The notes beneath the pieces were generated by a model. It did no database searches, was not told where the DNA came from, and saw only the letters and a program-made list of their open reading frames with translations. A stretch of 20,517 nt of DNA from Verrucomicrobiales bacterium (lineage in GTDB: Bacteria; Verrucomicrobiota; Verrucomicrobiia; Verrucomicrobiales; Akkermansiaceae): the NCBI GenBank assembly GCA_002729295.1, contig PBTU01000021.1, forward strand, positions 1 through 20,517. Reading direction: 5' to 3'. Shown in pieces: positions 16,119-20,517 of this stretch. The position numbers and the translations under genes are program-made. Within the stretch, counting starts at the first letter, position 1. Each line of letters starts with the position of its first letter.

Positions 16119-16616
16119 TTATTTCTCGAAGACGAGAAATTTCCTGCAGACGAAGTTTACCATGGCCGAGGAAATGACGAAGGAGAGGTGGGCCATGGTG
16201 TTGGGGACGCCGAAGGATGCGACGAGCCAGACGGGGAGGATTTCTCCGATGGAGAAGCTGAGAAAGGAGAGAATGGTGAAGAGAGAAACTTCCTTGGAGT
16301 TGTTGTGACGACCAGGGGTAAAGACGAGCCAGCGGTTGAGGCCGTAGGCGGCGAAGTTGGAGGGGAGGAAGGCTGCGAAGTGAAGGTAGGGCAGATATTT
16401 CGCACGGGTGTCCTTGGGGAGGTCGGAGCCCAGGTAATCGGGGAAGAGGGCTTCACCGGAGTAGGCGACGGCGAGGAAAACGAGAAGCGAGAGGACACCG
16501 CAAACGCCGTATTTTCCGAACTGAATCAGAAAGGGCGTGTCGCGGCTGAGGAGAGTCCTCTTGAAGCCGTGTTCCCGGAGGTGGGACCAGGCTTCGCCGA
16601 TCAGGCGGGCGATCAT
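16119..16616 (-). CDS. GtrA-like membrane protein
   Basis: This is a four-helix membrane protein of about 165 residues. The GtrA pattern is present: FGKYGVCGVLSLLVFLAVAY near the first helix, FLPSNFAAYGLNRWLVF (the N-x-x-x-NR-x-x-x-F block) before the third segment, and a closing mirrored block, SSAMVNFVCRKFLVFEK. GtrA-family proteins are thought to flip polyprenyl-phosphate-linked sugars across the membrane, so it could serve the GT2/GT-C pair 3-5 kb away on the other strand. The ATG at 16616 overlaps the TGA of argF in an ATGA, an unusual partner for this gene. An upstream in-frame extension to 16796 lies inside argF and is rejected. Confidence 0.82.
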   Translation of the reverse strand: MIARLIGEAWSHLREHGFKRTLLSRDTPFLIQFGKYGVCGVLSLLVFLAVAYSGEALFPDYLGSDLPKDTRAKYLPYLHFAAFLPSNFAAYGLNRWLVFTPGRHNNSKEVSLFTILSFLSFSIGEILPVWLVASFGVPNTMAHLSFVISSAMVNFVCRKFLVFEK

Positions 16617-17533
16617 GGGGTGGTGTGCAAGAGGGAATCGGTGGGGCCGATTCGAGCGAGGACGGCTTTCTGGGCGTGGAGGCGGTTCTCGGCCTGCTGG
16701 AAGATGGTGTCGGCGTGGAGTTCGAGAATTTCCTCGGTGATTTCCTTCTCTCGGTAGGCAGGAAGGCAGTGGAGGACAATGTGATCGTCGACACAATGAG
16801 TGAGGAGCTCGGCGTTGACCTGATAGGAGCCGAAGAGCGCTTCTTTTTCGGTCTGGCCTTCCTGTCCCATGGAAAGCCAGACGTCGGTGTTGATGACGTG
16901 GGCGTCTTTGGCTGCTTTGACTGGATCGGTGGTGAGAGTGACGTTTGGCGCGTTGAGGTTCGTCATGTATTCTTCGGACGGGAGACAGGATTTAGGCGCA
17001 GCGACGACCAATTCGAATTCGAGATACTTGGCAGCCCACATCCAGGAGCGAGACATGTTGTTGTCCCCGTCGCCGATGAAAACGATTTTCTTGTCATTCC
17101 AGCCACCGATTTTTTCGCGTATGGTGAGCAGGTCGGCGAGAATCTGGCAGGGGTGCTCTTCGTCGGTAAGGGCATTGATGGTCGGAATGCCGGAGAATTT
17201 GGCGAAGTCGACGACGTCCTTTTGGTCATAGGTCCGGATAACGGCTCCGTGCACCATGCTTCCCAGAACGCGTGCGGTATCTTTAATCGGTTCGCCCCGT
17301 CCGAGTTGAATGTCATTCTTGGAGAGGAACATGACACTGCCTCCGAGTTCGCGAATGCCGACTTCAAATGAGACCCGCGTGCGGGTGGAGGCTTTGGTGA
17401 AAATGATGGCCCAAGTTTGTCCGGCGAGAGGCTGGGATTTATGCGCGCCCCGGGTTGCTTTGAGCTCCGCGGCGAGGTCGAGAAGATAGTCGATCTGCTG
17501 TGCGCCGGATTGTTCGATGGAAAGGAGATTCAT
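16613..17533 (-). CDS. argF: Ornithine carbamoyltransferase
   Basis: ArgF joins ornithine and carbamoyl phosphate to make citrulline in arginine synthesis. The 306-residue product has the full set of family signatures. STRTR at 49-53 binds carbamoyl phosphate, HPCQ at 127-130 is present, DVWLSMG at 217-223 is the ornithine-type SMG loop, and HCLP at 255-258 contains the catalytic Cys. Length is normal. The SMG loop and HCLP argue against aspartate transcarbamylase and the acetyl/succinylornithine variants, though the latter cannot be fully excluded. No other arg gene is in the window. The stop overlaps gtrA (ATGA). A promoter-like element with an inverted repeat lies just upstream. Confidence 0.95.
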   Translation of the reverse strand: MNLLSIEQSGAQQIDYLLDLAAELKATRGAHKSQPLAGQTWAIIFTKASTRTRVSFEVGIRELGGSVMFLSKNDIQLGRGEPIKDTARVLGSMVHGAVIRTYDQKDVVDFAKFSGIPTINALTDEEHPCQILADLLTIREKIGGWNDKKIVFIGDGDNNMSRSWMWAAKYLEFELVVAAPKSCLPSEEYMTNLNAPNVTLTTDPVKAAKDAHVINTDVWLSMGQEGQTEKEALFGSYQVNAELLTHCVDDHIVLHCLPAYREKEITEEILELHADTIFQQAENRLHAQKAVLARIGPTDSLLHTTP

Positions 17534-17545
17534 GGGAAAGCCGGG

Positions 17546-17586
17546 AGTTTGGGGTGGGTTCGCGAGAAATTCAAGTTTTGCTTGAA
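17546..17586 (-). promoter_or_regulatory. Candidate argF promoter with overlapping inverted repeat
   Basis: TTGAAT (complement 17569-17574), a 17-base spacer and CAAACT (complement 17546-17551) precede the ATG at 17533. A perfect inverted repeat, TTCAAG-5 bases-CTTGAA (17570-17586), overlaps the -35 and could bind a repressor. It does not match the 18-bp ARG box (TGAAT...ATTCA) well. Confidence 0.35.
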
Positions 17587-17656
17587 CGAGATTTTGCGAG
17601 AGATTTCAGGGTAGTGGAGCGCGAGAAAAAGATGGTTTTGTTCAACTTTGATTTGT

Positions 17657-18031
17657 ATGCTCGAGGCGTTGTTTAGGCTAGTTTGGTTTGGTGGGTCAAT
17701 CAGTTGGGGTGTCCCGACTTGTTGGTTGGCTTCCGAGGAAGAGTATGCGGAGATGGTCTTGATCTCACCCTCAGAGTCGACCTATCGCACGGTGACGGGA
17801 GTGCCGATTTTCCTGGGGGATCGCTTTGTGAATTTCGATCGAATCGTGAGCATTAAGGAGCCACTTTTGATCGTGCATGGGACGGTTGAAAAGGCGATGC
17901 CGCCCGCGCATGGCAAGAGCTTGTTTGGACTTTCGCCCTCTGTGGAAAAGGAGTTCTTCTCGATAAACGGAGGACGCCAAAACGGTCTCCTCATCGTGGC
18001 GTCCAATGAAACTTTAGCGGCCTTGGATTGA
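17657..18031 (+). pseudogene. Remnant of an alpha/beta hydrolase (C-terminal part, catalytic residues lost)
   Basis: The open frame of about 124 codons aligns by eye with the second half of ABHD13/BEM46-type hydrolases. RLVWFGGSISWG at 7-18 stands for the nucleophile elbow (GxSxS instead of GxSxG). MVLISPSES stands for the next strand, and GDRFVNFDRIVSIKEPLLIVHG for the usual DRF...I...PLLIIHG block. The catalytic acid position reads TVEK (usually TADE), and the catalytic His region reads NGGRQNG where GAGHND is usual, so His is lost. The first 100 or so residues of a normal hydrolase are missing, with nothing hydrolase-like upstream. It is best read as a decayed fragment. A small non-catalytic protein is possible but less likely. 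Confidence 0.55.
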
Positions 18032-18039
18032 TTGGCCGC
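18017..18039. terminator. Weak hairpin between the hydrolase remnant and the SOUL gene
   Basis: GCGGCC (18017-18022) and GGCCGC (18034-18039) form a 6-bp GC-rich stem with an 11-base loop between converging genes. Neither side has a good T run (the - strand tail is TAAAGTTTC), so it is only a weak terminator candidate. Confidence 0.3.
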
Positions 18040-18057
18040 GAGGGGGAATGAAGAGTC

Positions 18058-18630
18058 TTACTTGTTTTCGAGAATCGCCTGGAGCTCGTAGGTGCGTTTT
18101 GTCTTCGGCGTTCCCGGACCATTGTATCCGAGGAGGCGGAAGGATTTTGGAGCGAGCTTCCTCTCTTTAAGCGATGCTTCGAGAGCAGCTTTGGCTTTCT
18201 TCATGTTGGTGTCGTTGTCGTCGCCCATCCACGTGTAGCTGAGGACTTTCTCAGGCTTGATATCCTCGACGGCGATTTTGCTCCCATCAGCTCCAGTGGT
18301 TCCGACTTCAGTGTTTTGGTAGAGGAAGGCCATGGAGGCGCGCTTCATCTTATCATCTTTTTCTTCCAGGGCCATTTCGACGGGAGCAGTCATGGGGATA
18401 TCTTTCTTTTTGATGTGCCCGAAGAGGCGCCAGAAGGACATGGTGTTGCCGCCTCCCCGGGTGATGGCGGCACGGTACTTTGGGTAGGATTTTTCGGCAA
18501 CCTGGTTGAAGGGACCAGGCTGGGGCCAGCCTTTTGGAAGGGGGGCTTCAGAGCTGTAGGAGGGAGTCACCGGGTTCTGGGCGTTGATCGCGCAGGAAGT
18601 GAGGAGCATGAAGGCGAAAAGTTTTTTCAT
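18058..18630 (-). CDS. SOUL family haem-binding-type lipoprotein
   Basis: This 190-residue exported protein has a short signal peptide ending in LLTSC, a plausible lipobox with C13, so it is probably a lipoprotein facing the periplasm. The SOUL/HEBP pattern follows: VAEKSYPKYRAA, GNTMSFWRLFGHI, and KKDIPMTAPVEM, the diagnostic xIxMTxPV block. A mixed region after it ends in KRTYELQAIL. SOUL proteins bind haem or tetrapyrroles in several organisms, but bacterial roles are largely untested and the haem ligand is not fixed, so haem binding is inferred. It lies 41 bases downstream of the small membrane ORF on the same strand, so the two may be co-transcribed. The family call is firm. Confidence 0.88.
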   Translation of the reverse strand: MKKLFAFMLLTSCAINAQNPVTPSYSSEAPLPKGWPQPGPFNQVAEKSYPKYRAAITRGGGNTMSFWRLFGHIKKKDIPMTAPVEMALEEKDDKMKRASMAFLYQNTEVGTTGADGSKIAVEDIKPEKVLSYTWMGDDNDTNMKKAKAALEASLKERKLAPKSFRLLGYNGPGTPKTKRTYELQAILENK

Positions 18631-18671
18631 CGGAAGTGGAAGTACACACCGATCTCTTCATCCGCAAGGGG

Positions 18672-18788
18672 TTATCTTTCGGGGCAGTTGTAATCGCTGC
18701 CAGAGTATTTGGACGATTTCTTTTTCGTTAGGAAAAGAATCATCGTGAGGATGACGACCGTGAGGGCCGCTGGAGTTTGCCAATCCAT
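18672..18788 (-). CDS. Small single-pass membrane protein, FeoB-associated type
   Basis: This 38-codon ORF encodes an N-terminal MDWQTPAALTVVILTMILFL helix followed by a basic KKKSSK and a short tail ending in GSDYNCPER. Small proteins opening M-x-W-Q with one helix and a Cys-rich tail typically follow feoB (FeoB-associated Cys-rich membrane proteins). Here the tail keeps one Cys, with Tyr where relatives may have Cys. The ATG overlaps the TGA of a 21-codon upstream open stretch (TGATG), a classic coupled arrangement. No Shine-Dalgarno. It may be intact or a surviving piece of a lost iron-uptake operon. Confidence 0.5.
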   Translation of the reverse strand: MDWQTPAALTVVILTMILFLTKKKSSKYSGSDYNCPER

Positions 18789-18853
18789 CAGGAATAGCCT
18801 ATGAGTTTGCCGACTTGGTAGTTGGTCAGGGCGGAGAGGTCGGTATTCTTATT
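18788..18853 (-). pseudogene. Possible last codons of feoB
   Basis: Twenty-one open codons ending in TGA (complement 18790-18788) read ...TDLSALTNYQVGKLIGYS. This resembles the final helix and end of some FeoB ferrous iron permeases (YQxGxLxG). An in-frame TAG at complement 18856-18854 closes the frame upstream, and no further FeoB sequence is seen. The main support is the TGATG junction with the FeoB-associated-type small ORF. It is tentative because the match is short. Confidence 0.3.
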
Positions 18854-18951
18854 CTAGGTTGCCGTCGCAGGCGCACTGTTGATTCGCAATAATCAAGGGT
18901 GTTTTCTCAGTAAAGATATGGCGTATCTGCTCGGATTGGGGAGCAGATGCG

Positions 18952-20298
18952 CTAGTCGTTCTTTAAGACACGGTAATATTTTTTGCTCCGCGCAGAAGCC
19001 GAGCCAAGTGGGTCGCTAAATCCTGCTTCCCCGTCCTGCCAGTCGCTTGTGGTTCCCTCGCTTGGGAGAGCGGGGGTGACGTTCATCCAGTCTACCATAT
19101 TTGTGGCAGTTTGGATGGTGTAGGAGGCGTCGACCTCGGATGGGAAGGTCAGGGTGATTGTTGCTCCAGGGCCTCTGGTGAGGGTGATGTAGGAGACTTC
19201 GTTTTCAGGTGCTGGGGCGATCAGGCTCCATCCAATGTCCTTAATTGCCGCAACATCGAGATTGGTGATTTCGAACCGTTCGCCGTGAATGATCCCGGGG
19301 ATGAAGTTGAGAAGGTCTGGGGACGAGGGAGGTGGTGCAGTCGGGCGGGCCTGGAAGAGGAGGGGCTGTTGGGCATCGGGGCCCACGGTGCCAACGTAAT
19401 TGGGGTTGCCGCCGCTGAAGATCTTGGAGTTGTAGAATCCCCTGGCGAAATATCTTTTCTGAGGACCTTGCAATTCCAGACTGTCAATGACGCCGCCATT
19501 TTCGGCCTGATACGTCGCGAGGGTGAATGATCCGCGGTAGTCCGAGTTGACGATGGATTTGGTCCAATCGGTGTAAAATAGTCCGACGCCGAGAGCGTGT
19601 CCAATCTCAGCCAGGGCGACTGAGTAGAAGTCCTTGGTGTCTCCGGGGACCTCTGTGGTGTGATCGAAGTGCCATTTTCTTTCGAGGGTGTTTGGATCAG
19701 CGTCCGAATTTTCATTGGAGTTAAAAGAGATGGAGGATCCCCAAGTGGGTAGGCTTAGGTTTCCGTTGTTAAATCCGCGATTGAGAAAGCTGTCCGGGTC
19801 GTTGATGACAGCGTCGTAGTTGTAGCCGATGAGTCCTCCGGTCAGAGCGTCTTCCGGAAGGCTACGACCTCCAACATAAATGACGAAGGTATCGGCGGGA
19901 ATCGAGATGCCATTGCGATATTCATTGGCAGGGGGTCTCAAGCCAGGGCTGACCAATGAGTCTGTCCCGGGGGATGCGGCCGAACTTGCTTCGTAGACAT
20001 CAAAAATTGCTGTTTGGTTTTGGCCCCCGGCGGTGAAGGTGGACGGATCAGGGAAAGAGAGGCGAATGTCAGCGGTGGGGTGATCGTTTACAAAGACAGG
20101 CTGAAGTGTCTGGGTGATGATTGCGCTCCAGCGGGATGCGGCGGCTTCAAGAGCGGATCTGGCCTTGGTTGCTCCGGTGGCGCCACCGGGGTTTCCAGAG
20201 GCGGAGAAGAAATTATTGGAGTCCAGACTGTAGTCTATTTGAATGGTCAGAGCATTCAAGGGGAGGCAGATGGTGGCAAGGAGAGCGGTGAAGCGCAT
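18952..20298 (-). CDS. Large secreted metzincin-like protein with altered zinc motif (AEIGH)
   Basis: This is an exported protein of 448 residues with a signal peptide of about 16. The central region has the layout of a secreted metzincin-like protease. An N-terminal part with SALEAAASRWSAIITQTLQP resembles the start of such domains, and the zinc helix reads DFYSVALAEIGHALGVGLF. A230 stands where the first zinc-binding His should be, while E231 and H234 are kept. GCT against the expected CAC/CAT needs two base changes, so it is not a single-base slip. The C-terminal 80 residues contain ASYTIQTATNMVDWMNVTP, a terminal domain often seen in secreted Verrucomicrobiota proteins. No PEP-CTERM signal is present. 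Either the protein is a non-catalytic homologue or it uses another ligand. It is the second metzincin-like gene of the window. Confidence 0.78.
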   Translation of the reverse strand: MRFTALLATICLPLNALTIQIDYSLDSNNFFSASGNPGGATGATKARSALEAAASRWSAIITQTLQPVFVNDHPTADIRLSFPDPSTFTAGGQNQTAIFDVYEASSAASPGTDSLVSPGLRPPANEYRNGISIPADTFVIYVGGRSLPEDALTGGLIGYNYDAVINDPDSFLNRGFNNGNLSLPTWGSSISFNSNENSDADPNTLERKWHFDHTTEVPGDTKDFYSVALAEIGHALGVGLFYTDWTKSIVNSDYRGSFTLATYQAENGGVIDSLELQGPQKRYFARGFYNSKIFSGGNPNYVGTVGPDAQQPLLFQARPTAPPPSSPDLLNFIPGIIHGERFEITNLDVAAIKDIGWSLIAPAPENEVSYITLTRGPGATITLTFPSEVDASYTIQTATNMVDWMNVTPALPSEGTTSDWQDGEAGFSDPLGSASARSKKYYRVLKND

Positions 20299-20437
20299 GA
20301 CGGAGTTGTGACAAGATCAGGGATAAGGAACAATCACGAAAACACATTCGCTGGTAGCTGGGAGTGATTTGAGTGTCGAAATTGATTACAGCATCATTCC
20401 TTTAAAAATGGGCCGCCAAATTGCGTGAGAAGAAAAT

Positions 20438-20517
20438 TTAAGCAGGTGACGGTCCGCCATAGAGAATATTCTTGCTTGCTCCGTCCTGATAGGATCGGAA
20501 GTTCTCGATGAAAAGAT
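20438..20517 (-). CDS. C-terminal end of a gene, possibly ATP-dependent PEP carboxykinase (partial)
   Basis: The - strand frame entering from the window's right edge stays open for 25 codons and stops at TAA (complement 20440-20438). It reads LFIENFRSYQDGASKNILYG and then GPSPA, which resembles the C-terminus of ATP-type phosphoenolpyruvate carboxykinases (LFxxNFxxYxDGAS...AGP). The piece is too short for certainty. The gene lies upstream of the metzincin-like gene on the same strand with a 139-base gap in which I see no clear regulatory element. Confidence 0.4.
   Translation of the reverse strand, partial: LFIENFRSYQDGASKNILYGGPSPA

Noticed and set aside
16111..16140. Palindrome AATGATCATT and 8-bp hairpin ATTTCTCG/CGAGAAAT at the gtrA end, considered as a terminator
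   Set aside because: The stem lies in the last codons, but the - strand tail (AATGATCATTTTCC) has no proper T run; not convincing enough to annotate.
16625..17371. Long 248-residue open frame on the + strand
   Set aside because: It is antisense to argF, whose motifs are unambiguous; a shadow caused by GC-rich codon use.
1..20517. CRISPR arrays, insertion sequences, att sites, phage genes
   Set aside because: No regularly spaced repeats, transposase motifs, terminal inverted repeats or phage-type genes were seen on either strand.

Overview
The window looks like a chromosomal segment of a marine-type Verrucomicrobiota bacterium (Verrucomicrobiae/Akkermansiaceae-like). This is inferred from a secreted protein ending in a PEP-CTERM sorting signal, a formylglycine-type secreted sulfatase, a C-terminal 'YTIQTATNMVDW' domain typical of that phylum, moderately high GC, and frequent starts without a Shine-Dalgarno sequence. 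No rRNA, tRNA, CRISPR array, insertion sequence or phage gene was seen.

Region 1 (165-5532, + strand) is a tight cluster with overlapping or abutting start and stop codons. It encodes a HemN/HemW-like radical SAM protein, a chorismate-lyase-like protein (UbiC/DUF98 type), a flavin-dependent halogenase-family oxidoreductase, a GT4 glycosyltransferase and a hotdog acyl-CoA thioesterase, followed by a small DMT-like membrane protein. Together these suggest a pathway that makes and decorates a chorismate-derived aromatic compound. The product is unknown, and this is the best candidate for an undescribed system here. A single-pass membrane protein of unknown function follows (5791-6738).

Region 2 (6784-11064, - strand) holds a PEP-CTERM metzincin-like protease, a secreted sulfatase, a PAP2-family membrane phosphatase and selD. 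SelD is a selenoprotein. Its reading frame runs through an in-frame TGA (Sec18) that splits the gene for ordinary ORF callers, and a SECIS-like hairpin lies just downstream. Next to it is a decayed lipoprotein gene (11201-11487) with two in-frame stops and a frameshift.

Region 3 (11553-17533) is an envelope glycosylation/modification set. A DPM-type GT2 overlaps a GT-C membrane glycosyltransferase on the + strand. On the - strand are a membrane-anchored alkaline-phosphatase-superfamily enzyme and a GtrA-like flippase gene whose start overlaps the stop of argF (ornithine carbamoyltransferase).

Region 4 (17657-20517) mixes relics and secreted proteins: a degenerate alpha/beta-hydrolase fragment, a SOUL haem-binding-type lipoprotein, a 38-residue membrane protein preceded by what may be the last codons of feoB, a large secreted metzincin-like protein whose zinc motif reads AEIGH instead of HEIGH, and, at the window edge, the last 25 codons of a gene resembling ATP-type PEP carboxykinase.
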